DNA of 64,000 nucleotides from Acidobacteriota bacterium (GTDB taxonomy: Bacteria; Acidobacteriota; Thermoanaerobaculia; Gp7-AA8). Below, piece by piece: positions 16,641 to 24,686 of the stretch. The notes beneath the pieces were generated by a model that was not told where the DNA came from, did no database searches, and saw nothing but the letters and a program-made list of their open reading frames with translations. Made by a program: the position numbers and the translations under genes. The stretch is taken from positions 650,141 through 714,140 of the forward strand of contig QHVT01000003.1 of the NCBI GenBank assembly GCA_003223645.1, given 5' to 3'. Numbering within the stretch: position 1 is the first letter of the stretch; every line of letters starts with the position of its first letter.

Positions 16641-18065
16641 GTGAGGGGAAAGGGTGGCCGAAGGCCGGGTGAGGGGCTGTCATTTCGGCAACTCGTCGCG
16701 CTCGTCTCCCTTTTCCTTGTCACCTGCGCGACGCGTCCGCCGGCTCACTCTGACGATGCGCTGCTGGACGACGTTCAGCAGCGCACCTTTCATTTTTTCT
16801 GGGACCTCGAGGATCCCGGCACGCACCTGATTCCGGACCGCGCGCCGACGCCGTCGTTTTCCAGCATCGCCGCCGTCGGGTTCGGCCTGACAGCGTACGG
16901 AATCGGCGCGGAGCGCGGCTTTGTGACGCGCGACGAGGCCGCGCAGCGCACGCTGGCGACGCTGCAGTCGCTGCTGGCGATGAAACAGGGGCCGGAGCCG
17001 CGCGGCGTGTCCGGCTACAAAGGATTCTTCTACCACTTCCTCGACATGAAGACGGCCGAGCGCTTTCAGACCGTCGAATTGTCGACCGTCGACACGTCGC
17101 TGCTCATTGCGGGCGCGTTATTCGCGCAATCGTATTTCGATCGCGACAATCCGACGGAAAAAGCGATTCGCGAGGCGGCGGAGCAGTTGTACGAGCGCGT
17201 CGAATGGCCGTGGGAACAGATCCGCGCGAATGCGATCAGCATGGGCTGGACGCCGGAGCAGGGATTTCATACATACGACTGGCGCGGCTACAACGAAGCC
17301 ATGATCGTCGTGATCCTCGCCCTCGGCTCGCCGACGCATCCCGTCGATCCTTCCGCGTGGGCCGAGTATCACAAGACCGATCGTCGCGGTACGTTTTACG
17401 GACAGCAGCACATCCTCTTTGCCCCGCTGTTCGGCCATCAATACTCGCAGGTCTGGATCGATTTCCGTGGTATTCGCGACAAGGTCAACCTCGATGTCGA
17501 TTATCACGAGAACTCGCGCCGCGCGACGCTCGCGCAGCACGCGTACGCAATCGAAAACCCGCAGCAATATCGCGATTACGGCCCGAATATCTGGGGACTG
17601 ACCGCCTGCGACGGCCCGATGGACGCGACCGTCACGATCGACGGCCGCGCGCGTACGTTTCATTCCTACACCGCACGCGGCGCCACCGAAGGCGACATTC
17701 GCGACGACGGAACCATTGCGCCGACGGCGGCCGTGTCGTCGATCGCGTTCACACCGGAAATTGCGATTCCAGCAATCCGCGAAATGAGCACCCGCTACGG
17801 CGAAAATCTCTACACAAAATACGGCTTCCTCGATGCGTTCAATCCGACGTTGCGCACGACCGACGAGCTGAAACACGGCCGCGTCGACCCGCAACAAGGC
17901 TGGTTCGACATCGACTACCTCGGCATCGACGAAGGGCCGATCATCGCGATGATCGAGAATTACCGCAGCGGGCTGGTGTGGAACACGATGAAGAAGAATC
18001 CGCATGTTGTGCGGGGGCTGAAACGGGCGGGATTTACAGGCGGTTGGTTGGGTAAGAGCGAATGA
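16641..18065 (+). CDS. GH144-type (glucoamylase-like family) glucanase, lipoprotein
   Basis: About 474 residues from GTG 16641; the open frame reaches an ATG at 16533, but the intervening codons are all repeat DNA. A hydrophobic segment ends in the lipobox LVTC (QLVALVSLFLVTC), so the product is probably a surface or periplasmic lipoprotein. The body is an (alpha/alpha)6 enzyme of the Pfam 'Glycoamylase' family (PF10091), with FHTYDWRGYNEAM, LGSPTHPV and YSQVWIDFRGIRDK. Characterised relatives in CAZy GH144 are endo-beta-1,2-glucanases. The stop overlaps the next start by 4 bp. The assignment to beta-1,2-glucan rests on family memory. Confidence 0.85.
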   Translation: MRGKGGRRPGEGLSFRQLVALVSLFLVTCATRPPAHSDDALLDDVQQRTFHFFWDLEDPGTHLIPDRAPTPSFSSIAAVGFGLTAYGIGAERGFVTRDEAAQRTLATLQSLLAMKQGPEPRGVSGYKGFFYHFLDMKTAERFQTVELSTVDTSLLIAGALFAQSYFDRDNPTEKAIREAAEQLYERVEWPWEQIRANAISMGWTPEQGFHTYDWRGYNEAMIVVILALGSPTHPVDPSAWAEYHKTDRRGTFYGQQHILFAPLFGHQYSQVWIDFRGIRDKVNLDVDYHENSRRATLAQHAYAIENPQQYRDYGPNIWGLTACDGPMDATVTIDGRARTFHSYTARGATEGDIRDDGTIAPTAAVSSIAFTPEIAIPAIREMSTRYGENLYTKYGFLDAFNPTLRTTDELKHGRVDPQQGWFDIDYLGIDEGPIIAMIENYRSGLVWNTMKKNPHVVRGLKRAGFTGGWLGKSE

Positions 18066-18150
18066 AGGCAGAAGGCAGAAGGCAGAAGGCAGAAAGCAGA
18101 ATGAAGAGAGTTCTCACCTCTGCCCTCTGCCTTCTGCCTTCTGCCTTCAT
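18062..18150. repeat. Palindromic repeat, family C copy 1 (start codon and signal peptide)
   Basis: Left arm: ATGAAGGCAGAAGGCAGAAGG and similar GGCAGAA units. Right arm: CTCTGCCTTCTGCC units ending CTTCAT. The left arm contains both the stop of the GH144-like gene and the start of the sugar-binding protein. The right arm encodes LTSALCLLPSAF, the hydrophobic core of its signal peptide. A homologous element does the same at 21166-21266. Confidence 0.9.
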
Positions 18151-19486
18151 GTTTTTGGCGTGCTCCCAAAAACGAGACACGCGCACCGTCATCGAGTTCT
18201 GGGGCCTCGGCCGCGAGGGTGAAGTCGTCGCGGAAATGATCCCCGACTTCGAGCGCCGCAATCCCGGGATCAAAGTCGTGATGCAGCAGATGCCGTGGAT
18301 CGCGGCGCACGAGAAACTGCTGACCGCGTATGTCGGCGATGCGACGCCGGACGTTGCGCAGATGGGAAACACTTGGATTCCCGAGTTCGCGACCGTCGGT
18401 GCGCTCGACGAGTTGCAATGGCCGACCGCGGATCAGCGCGATTTCTTTCCGGGAATCTGGGCCACGAACGTCGTCGGCGGAAAGCTCTACGGCATTCCGT
18501 GGTACGTCGATACGCGCGTGCTCTTCTATCGCAAAGACATCCTCGCCACGGTCGGCTATCCGCTCGGGCCGCGCACGTGGAGCGAGTGGATCGACTGCAT
18601 GGAGCGGCTGCAGCGCGAGAAAAAGAGCCGCTACGGAATCCTGATGCCGACGAACGAGCACGAGCACATCGAGGTGCTGGCGATGAGCAACGGCTCGCCG
18701 TTCCTGAAGGCCAACGGCACGCGCGGTGCGTTTCGCGAGCCGCCGTTCCGCGACGCGTTCGCGTTCTACGTCTCGCTCTTCCAGCGCGGCTTCGCGCCGA
18801 AGGTGAACAACACGCAGGTCGCGAACCTCTATCAGCAGTTCGCGCAGGGCGAGTTCGTCATGCACATCACCGGGCCGTGGAACGTCGGCGAGTTCCGGCG
18901 GCGGCTTCCGGCGAACATGCAGGACAAGTGGGCGACCGCGCCTCTGCCGGCGCGCGATGCCACGGCGCGGACCGGCATCTCCATGGCCGGCGGCGCGAGC
19001 CTGGTGATCTTTCGCGGATCGGCGCGCAAAGCCGAGGCGCGGAAATTCATCGAGTTTCTCTCGGAGCCGGCACAACAGGTGCGCTTCTATGAGTTGTGCG
19101 GCGATCTGCCGCCGCGGCGCAGCGCGTGGCGCTCGCCGGCGCTGGCGAACGATCCGTATTTCCCAGCGTTTCGCACGCAGCTCGAGAGGGTCGCGCCGTT
19201 TCCGCCGGTGCCGGAGTGGGAGCAGATCGCGACGGCGCTGTACGAACATGGCGAGATCGCGGTGCGCGGCGTGATGACGACCGACGCGACGCTGGCCGAT
19301 CTCGATCGCACGTCCGACCGCATTCTCGAAAAGCGGCGCTGGGTGCTGGAGCGGAGAGCGGGCGTCCCGCCCGCACGCGGCGGGCATCCTGCCCGTCGCG
19401 ATGGCCGCGGCGCGAGACGCACCGCGGCCGCGGGCGAGCCGCCCGCTCTCCCACGAGGTGCTTCGCTTTCGCGGAGCGGCGAATGA
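18062..19486 (+). CDS. ABC sugar transporter substrate-binding lipoprotein
   Basis: 474 residues of the extracellular solute-binding protein family 1 (MalE/UgpB type). The leader MKAEGRRQKAE... and hydrophobic core LLPSAFMFLAC end in a lipobox Cys, and both are encoded by a palindromic repeat. Typical features follow: IEFWGLGREGE, TPDVAQMGNTW, LYGIPWYVDTRVLFYRKD and GPWNVGEFRR. The last ~45 residues (RRAGVPPARGG onward) come from another palindromic repeat and lie beyond the normal fold. It overlaps its neighbours by 4 bp on both sides, so the five genes 16641-23637 are tightly coupled. It would capture the oligosaccharide released in the periplasm. Confidence 0.93.
   Translation: MKAEGRRQKAESRMKRVLTSALCLLPSAFMFLACSQKRDTRTVIEFWGLGREGEVVAEMIPDFERRNPGIKVVMQQMPWIAAHEKLLTAYVGDATPDVAQMGNTWIPEFATVGALDELQWPTADQRDFFPGIWATNVVGGKLYGIPWYVDTRVLFYRKDILATVGYPLGPRTWSEWIDCMERLQREKKSRYGILMPTNEHEHIEVLAMSNGSPFLKANGTRGAFREPPFRDAFAFYVSLFQRGFAPKVNNTQVANLYQQFAQGEFVMHITGPWNVGEFRRRLPANMQDKWATAPLPARDATARTGISMAGGASLVIFRGSARKAEARKFIEFLSEPAQQVRFYELCGDLPPRRSAWRSPALANDPYFPAFRTQLERVAPFPPVPEWEQIATALYEHGEIAVRGVMTTDATLADLDRTSDRILEKRRWVLERRAGVPPARGGHPARRDGRGARRTAAAGEPPALPRGASLSRSGE
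19353..19451. repeat. Palindromic repeat, family B copy 3 (in coding sequence)
   Basis: An extended variant of family B: GGAGAGCGGGCGTCCCGCC at the left, GCCCGCTCTCC at the right, with an inner GCGGCCGCGG palindrome. It is translated without a stop as the tail of the sugar-binding protein and ends about 30 bp before the permease start. Confidence 0.8.
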
Positions 19487-20355
19487 GCCGCGAGGCGCGC
19501 GCCGCGCTGCTGTTTCTCTCGCCCGCGCTGCTGGTGCTGGCGATCTTCTTCTTCGTCCCCGTGCTGGCCGGTTTCGCGCTCAGCGTCACCGACTTCGATC
19601 TCTACTCCATCGGCGACGTGCACAATCTCCGCTTCATCGCGCTCGAAAATTACGTGACGCTGCTGCGCAGCAACGTGTTCTGGACGGCGTTCCTGAACAC
19701 GCTCTACTTCGCCGTCGCCGGCGGACCGCTGACGGTGGCGGCGTCGCTCGCTGCAGCGCTGCTGGTGAATGCGAAGGCGGCGCGATGGAAGCCGTTCTTC
19801 CGCACGGTCTACTTCGCGCCGGTCGTGACGACCCTCGTGGCCGTGGCGATCGTGTTCCGGTTTCTCTATCACCCGCGCTTCGGAATGATCAATCGCGTGC
19901 TGGAGAGCATCGGTCTGCACGGCGTGGACTGGCTGAGCGATCCGCTTCTGGCGATGCCGGCGATCATCCTCGTGGCGGTGTGGAAGAACTTCGGCTACAA
20001 CATGATCATCTTCATCGCCGGGCTGCAGAGCATCCCCGACGAGTTGTACGAAGCCGCGCGCATCGACGGCGCGGGGGAGTGGAAGCAATTCCGCCACGTC
20101 ACACTGCCGATGCTCGGGCCGACGTTTCTCTTCGTCGGCATCGTCACCGCGATCGGCTACCTGCAGCTCTTCGCCGAGCCGTATGTAATGACGCACGGCG
20201 GGCCGCTCAATCGCACGCTTTCGGCGGTCATGCTGATGTATCAGCAGGGCTTCAAGTTTTTCCGGATGGGTTACGCGGCGGCGGTCGCGTTCCTGTTGTT
20301 CCTCACCATCGCCGCGGCGACCGCGCTGCAGATGCGCCTGCAGGAACGGCGATGA
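19483..20355 (+). CDS. ABC sugar transporter permease (MalF/UgpA type)
   Basis: A 290-residue inner-membrane permease starting MSREARAALLFLSPALLVLAIF at ATG 19483; the frame is open further upstream but that stretch is a shadow of the binding-protein gene. It has about six transmembrane helices and the EAA loop that contacts the ATPase (YEAARIDGAGEWKQFRHVTLP). Its ATG overlaps the previous TGA and its TGA overlaps the next ATG. It forms the channel with the second permease. Confidence 0.95.
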   Translation: MSREARAALLFLSPALLVLAIFFFVPVLAGFALSVTDFDLYSIGDVHNLRFIALENYVTLLRSNVFWTAFLNTLYFAVAGGPLTVAASLAAALLVNAKAARWKPFFRTVYFAPVVTTLVAVAIVFRFLYHPRFGMINRVLESIGLHGVDWLSDPLLAMPAIILVAVWKNFGYNMIIFIAGLQSIPDELYEAARIDGAGEWKQFRHVTLPMLGPTFLFVGIVTAIGYLQLFAEPYVMTHGGPLNRTLSAVMLMYQQGFKFFRMGYAAAVAFLLFLTIAAATALQMRLQERR

Positions 20356-21161
20356 AGAAAGTGCTGCTCCATTTCGCGCTGATCGCCGGCGGCCTCGTGA
20401 CGTTGTTCCCGCTGCTGTGGATGCTCTCCGCGTCCTTCATGTCGACCGGCGAGGCAACGACGTATCCGCCGCACGTCCTCCCGCACGCGCCGTCGCTCGA
20501 CCAATACCACGCGCTGTTCGTCCGCCTCAACATCGGCCGCGCGTTTTTCAGCAGCACGATCATCGCCGTCGTTTCGACGCTGTTCTCGCTGCTCTTCAAC
20601 TCGATGGCCGGCTATGCATTCGCGCGCCTGCGTTTCCGCGGACGCGACCGCATCTTCACGCTGCTTCTCGCCGCACTCGTCATCCCCGCGCAAGTCGGCA
20701 TGCTCCCGCTCTTCCTGCTGATGAAATCCCTCGGTCTGGTGAACACGTACTGGGGCGTGATCATCCCGTCGCTGGCGAGCGTGTTCGGGATTTTCCTGAT
20801 CCGCCAGTTCATGCTCTCGATTCCTCAGGAGCTGCTGGAGGCCGCGCGCATCGACGGCGCGGGCGAGTGGCGCATCTACTGGTCGGTGGTGATGCCGCTC
20901 GCGCGGCCGATCCTCGCGACGCTGGCGATCTTCACGTTCATGACGACGTGGAACGATTTCATGTGGCCGCTCATCGTGCTGAGCGACGCGCGCAAATACA
21001 CGCTGCCGGTGTCGCTCGCGAACCTCGTCGGCGAGCACGCGCAGGACGTGGAGCTGATGATGGCGGGCTCGGTCGTCACCGTGCTGCCGGTGCTCGCGCT
21101 GTTTTTGTTCCTGCAGCGGTACTACATCGCGGGACTGATGGCGGGAAGCGTGAAGGGATGA
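20352..21161 (+). CDS. ABC sugar transporter permease (MalG/UgpE type)
   Basis: 269 residues, about six transmembrane helices starting MKKVLLHFALIAGG, with the EAA loop LEAARIDGAGEWRIYWSVVMP and the family end LFLFLQRYYIAGLMAGSVKG. It is coupled to the first permease by a 4-bp overlap. The MalK-type ATPase that should energise both is encoded convergently about 2.4 kb downstream (23598-24677), not in this operon. Confidence 0.95.
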   Translation: MKKVLLHFALIAGGLVTLFPLLWMLSASFMSTGEATTYPPHVLPHAPSLDQYHALFVRLNIGRAFFSSTIIAVVSTLFSLLFNSMAGYAFARLRFRGRDRIFTLLLAALVIPAQVGMLPLFLLMKSLGLVNTYWGVIIPSLASVFGIFLIRQFMLSIPQELLEAARIDGAGEWRIYWSVVMPLARPILATLAIFTFMTTWNDFMWPLIVLSDARKYTLPVSLANLVGEHAQDVELMMAGSVVTVLPVLALFLFLQRYYIAGLMAGSVKG

Positions 21162-21165
21162 GCGG

Positions 21166-21266
21166 ATGAAGGCAGAAGGCAGAAGGCAGAAGGCAGAAGT
21201 AAGAAGTCTTCGCCTGCTCGCGCTCCTTCTTACTTCTGCCCTCTGCCTTCTGCCTTCTGCCTTCAT
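21166..21266. repeat. Palindromic repeat, family C copy 2 (start codon and signal peptide)
   Basis: A 101-bp palindrome made of GGCAGAA units on the left and TTCTGCC units on the right, with an inner AGTAAGAAG / CTTCTTACT pair. It begins with the ATG of the downstream gene and ends with CAT. The right arm again reads LTSALCLLPSAF, giving the signal-peptide core. Confidence 0.9.
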
Positions 21267-23637
21267 CTCCGCACAAGCCAAGTGGACTCCCCATCCCGCC
21301 GACGGCGTCGAGATGCGACTCTCCCGCGAAGGCGAGATCAACCGCCTCGATTTCGACTTTCACGGCCACGGCGGCTACGCGATCGCGCGTCGCGAAGTCG
21401 AGGTCGATCTGCCGGCGAACTATCAGTTCACGTTTCGCATTCGCGGCGAGGCGCCGATCGAGACGCTCGAGCTCAAGTTGATTCGCGGCGACGACGTGTG
21501 GTGGACGAATCGCCGCGACTTCGCATTTCCGCGCGAATGGTCGACAGTCGTGACGAAGAAGCGGCAGATTTCGTTCGCATGGGGACCGTCCGGCGGCGGC
21601 GACGCGAAACACATCAACGCGATGGAAGTCGTCGTCACTGCGGGCAGCGGAGGAAAGGGAACGGTCTGGTTCACCGATCCCGTGCTCGAAGAGTTGCTCG
21701 TGACGAACGAGATCGGCGGATTGATCATCGACTGCGCGTCGTGCAGCGTGCCGGACGCATTGCAGGAGCGCGTTGGCAATCAGCTGTTTGTGTGGCTGCC
21801 CGACGCGCCGACGCAAACACCGCGCATTGCCGGAGAAACGCGCAGCGTGACGACGCAGCCGCCTTCGTGGGCGCCGGCGAAAAATGATTTCTACTCGATC
21901 GTCGCGAAGCACGCGACGCGCGGCGAATACCCGCGCTACTTCGTCGGCGAGCAGTCGTACTGGACGGTGATCGGCGCCGACGGCGCGGAGAACGAGGCGC
22001 TGGTCGGCGAAGACGGCGCGGTCGAGCCGTTCAAGAGCGGCGAGTCGATCGAGCCGTTTCTCATCGTCGACGGCAAGCGGCTCACATGGGCGGACGTCGA
22101 CATCACGCAGTCGCTTGCCGAAGGCGACTTGCCGATTCCGTCGGTGACGTGGACGACGAAGAACGCGTCGATGACGATGACCGCGGCGGTGAGCAGCTCG
22201 TCGATGCTGCAGCTGCGCTATCGCGTGCGCGGGAACGCGTCACTCCGACTCGAGAAACGGCCGTTTCAGGTGAATCCGTCGACGCAGTTCCTCAACACCG
22301 AAGGCGGCGTCGCGAAGGTGTTTCATCCGGAGCTGAAGCACGTCCCGGAGTGGTGCGCGCCTCCGGCGCGCTTTTCGAAAGGCGCGCCGGAGGCGCGCAC
22401 CACTCGATGTGAAATCGACATCCCGCTGCAAGCCGGCGCGAAGCACGAGCCGTTCGAGAAAATCGCGGCGGACTGGCGCGAGAAGCTGCATCGCGTCGCG
22501 ATCGACATCGCAGGCGCGCCGGAGATCGGCGACACGATCCGCGCGAACCTCGCGTACACGCTCATCCATCGCGACGGCCCCGCTCTGCAGCCGGGCTCGC
22601 GCTCGTACGAGCGCGCGTGGATTCGCGACGGCGCGCTCATCTCTTCGCTGCTGCTGCGACTCGGACATGCCGCCATCGCGAAGCAGTTCGCGACGTGGTT
22701 CGCGTCGTTTCAATACGACAACGGAAAAGTTCCGTGCTGCGTCGACAAACGCGGCGCCGATCCCGTTCCGGAGAACGACAGTCACGGCGAGCTGATTTTT
22801 CTCATCGACGAGATCGAGCGGTACACGGGCGAGAAGATTCTGCAGTCGCACAAAGAAGCGGCCGCGCGCTACATCAATGAACTGCGCGCGCAGAATCACG
22901 GCGAGTTCGAAGGATTGGTCACCGAGTCGATCAGTCACGAGGGCTACTCCGCGAAGCCGGTGCATTCGTACTGGGACGATTTTTTCTGCGTGAAAGGCGT
23001 GAACACTCCCGACTTTCGGCGCGACGTTGCGGATTCCATTCGTCGCACGATCGACAAACATCAACTCGACTACGTCCCCGCATCCGTCGAGCTCGCGGAC
23101 TTCGATCCGACGTCGACGTCGATCGCGATCTCACCCCTTGGCCTCGCGACGCTGCTCCCTGAAAAGGAACTGCGCCGCACGTACGAAAAGTATCTGTCGA
23201 ACCTCGCGCGCCCGCGCGCCGACTACACGCCCTACGAAATGCGCAACATCGGCGCATTGATCCGCCTCGGCGAAAAGAATCGCGCGCTGCAACTCGTCGA
23301 TCTCTTCATGCTCGACCGCCGGCCGCGCGGATGGAAACAGTGGGCCGAGGTCGTGCGGACGGAGTATCGGAAAGCGGGATTCATCGGCGACATGCCGCAC
23401 GCGTGGGTCGCGTCGGATTTCATCCGCTCGGTCCTCGATGCGATTGCGTACGAACGCGAAGACGGCACGCTCGTGATCGGCGCGGGAGTGCCGCGCCGCT
23501 GGCTGCCGCTGCATGTCGGTCCGCTGGCGACGAGTCAGGGCGCGATTGACGTGCGCATCAGTCGCAACGGAAAGGTCGACGTGAAGGGCGCGAGGAATTA
23601 CGTGATCGCGTTTTCGGAGTCGCCGTCGAACAAGTGA
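21166..23637 (+). CDS. Exported six-hairpin glycosidase-like protein
   Basis: 823 residues. The leader MKAEGRRQKAE and the hydrophobic stretch LLALLLTSALCLLPSAFISAQA form a signal peptide encoded largely by a palindromic repeat. Residues ~40-170 look like a carbohydrate-binding or discoidin-like beta-sandwich (FTFRIRGEAPIETLELKL). The second half resembles (alpha/alpha)6 six-hairpin glycosidases: RSYERAWIRDGALISSLLLRLG, NDSHGELIFLIDEIERYTG and PVHSYWDDFFCVKG. The catalytic pair is not certain. A second repeat (22347-22405) inserts about 20 residues near residue 405. It lies 4 bp after the permease gene, so it is the last gene of the operon, and it is inferred to trim glucan fragments. Confidence 0.8.
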   Translation: MKAEGRRQKAEVRSLRLLALLLTSALCLLPSAFISAQAKWTPHPADGVEMRLSREGEINRLDFDFHGHGGYAIARREVEVDLPANYQFTFRIRGEAPIETLELKLIRGDDVWWTNRRDFAFPREWSTVVTKKRQISFAWGPSGGGDAKHINAMEVVVTAGSGGKGTVWFTDPVLEELLVTNEIGGLIIDCASCSVPDALQERVGNQLFVWLPDAPTQTPRIAGETRSVTTQPPSWAPAKNDFYSIVAKHATRGEYPRYFVGEQSYWTVIGADGAENEALVGEDGAVEPFKSGESIEPFLIVDGKRLTWADVDITQSLAEGDLPIPSVTWTTKNASMTMTAAVSSSSMLQLRYRVRGNASLRLEKRPFQVNPSTQFLNTEGGVAKVFHPELKHVPEWCAPPARFSKGAPEARTTRCEIDIPLQAGAKHEPFEKIAADWREKLHRVAIDIAGAPEIGDTIRANLAYTLIHRDGPALQPGSRSYERAWIRDGALISSLLLRLGHAAIAKQFATWFASFQYDNGKVPCCVDKRGADPVPENDSHGELIFLIDEIERYTGEKILQSHKEAAARYINELRAQNHGEFEGLVTESISHEGYSAKPVHSYWDDFFCVKGVNTPDFRRDVADSIRRTIDKHQLDYVPASVELADFDPTSTSIAISPLGLATLLPEKELRRTYEKYLSNLARPRADYTPYEMRNIGALIRLGEKNRALQLVDLFMLDRRPRGWKQWAEVVRTEYRKAGFIGDMPHAWVASDFIRSVLDAIAYEREDGTLVIGAGVPRRWLPLHVGPLATSQGAIDVRISRNGKVDVKGARNYVIAFSESPSNK
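22347..22405. repeat. Palindromic repeat, family A copy 2 (in coding sequence)
   Basis: GGAGTGGTGCGCGCCTCCGG and GGCGCGCACCACTC arms. It is translated as PEWCAPPAR...GAPEARTT, so its left arm is read in a different phase from the copies in the VPS10-like, PEP-utilising and transglycosylase genes, yet still without a stop codon. Confidence 0.9.
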
Positions 23638-24677
23638 AGGCGCGTCGCGTCGACGCCGAGGGAGATCGCGTCGCCGGCGCGCGGCGCTTCGTGCGGCTCG
23701 AAGATCGCGACGAGTTTCTCAGTGCCCGCGGTCGCGTAGACGATCGACTCGTGTCCGACCGGCTCGACGAGATCGACGGTCGCTTGGATGACGTGGGACA
23801 GGCTGTCCCCGAGCGCAGGCTGGAAAGCCTGCGGTACACCTAGATGTTCGGGACGGATGCCGATGATCACGCGGCGTCCGGGCTCCAGCGGCATGCGAAG
23901 CGGCAGCGTGAATGACGACGTGCGCAGCGCCGAGTCTTCGACCGTCGCCTTCAGCAGGTTCATCGGCGGCGTGCCGATGAACTGCGCGACGAATGCGTTC
24001 GCGGGATGTTCATAGACGTCGCGCGGCGTGCCGACCTGCTGGATTTTTCCCTCGCGCATGACGGTGATGCGATGGCCCATCGTCATCGCCTCGACCTGAT
24101 CGTGCGTGACGTAGACCGACGTCGTGCCGAGGGATTGCTGGAGCTTCGTGATCTCGGCGCGCGTTTGCACGCGCAGTTTTGCGTCGAGATTCGAGAGCGG
24201 CTCGTCGAAAAGAAACACGGCCGGCTGCCGCACGATCGCGCGTCCGACGGCGACGCGCTGTCGCTGTCCGCCGGACAACTCTTTCGGCTTGCGGTCGAGC
24301 ACGTGCGAGATGCCGAGGATATCGGCGGCGAAGTTGACGCGGCGATTCATCTCGTCCTTCGCGACGCCGCGCATCTTCAGTCCGAACTCGAGGTTCTCGC
24401 GCACGCTCATGTGCGGGTAGAGCGCGTAGCTCTGAAAGACCATCGCGATGTCGCGGTCTTTCGGCGCGAGGTTGTTGACGACGCGGCCGCCGATCGACAC
24501 GGTACCGGCGCTGACGTCCTCGAGGCCGGCGATCATGCGCAGCGCGGTCGACTTGCCACAGCCGGACGGACCGACGAGCACCATCAGCTCGTGATCGTCG
24601 ATGTGCAGGTTGAGATTCTCGATGACCGAGACATCGCCGTACCGCTTCGCGACTTCGGTGAACGTGACGTCGGCCAT
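23598..24677 (-). CDS. Sugar ABC transporter ATP-binding protein (MalK/UgpC type)
   Basis: 359 residues. Walker A GPSGCGKST, Q-loop FQSYALYPHM, signature LSGGQRQRVAVGRA, Walker B VFLFDEPLSNLDAKLR and the switch histidine THDQ are all intact, followed by the MalK-type OB-fold regulatory domain. It probably powers the convergent permease pair and perhaps other sugar importers, as MsiK-like ATPases do. Its 3' end overlaps the end of the six-hairpin gene by 40 bp. A palindromic repeat (23793-23839) adds about 15 residues (VPQAFQPALGDSLSHV) inside the regulatory domain. Confidence 0.95.
   Translation of the reverse strand: MADVTFTEVAKRYGDVSVIENLNLHIDDHELMVLVGPSGCGKSTALRMIAGLEDVSAGTVSIGGRVVNNLAPKDRDIAMVFQSYALYPHMSVRENLEFGLKMRGVAKDEMNRRVNFAADILGISHVLDRKPKELSGGQRQRVAVGRAIVRQPAVFLFDEPLSNLDAKLRVQTRAEITKLQQSLGTTSVYVTHDQVEAMTMGHRITVMREGKIQQVGTPRDVYEHPANAFVAQFIGTPPMNLLKATVEDSALRTSSFTLPLRMPLEPGRRVIIGIRPEHLGVPQAFQPALGDSLSHVIQATVDLVEPVGHESIVYATAGTEKLVAIFEPHEAPRAGDAISLGVDATRLHLFDGDSENAIT
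23793..23839. repeat. Palindromic repeat, family F variant (in coding sequence)
   Basis: Contains GCAGGCTGGAAAGCCTGC plus GGGACAGGCTGTCCC, two palindromes side by side with short GTG/CAC ends. The first shares its core with the intergenic element at 46367-46423. It is translated in frame in the MalK-type ATPase on the minus strand. Confidence 0.75.
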
Positions 24678-24686
24678 GCGCGTAGT

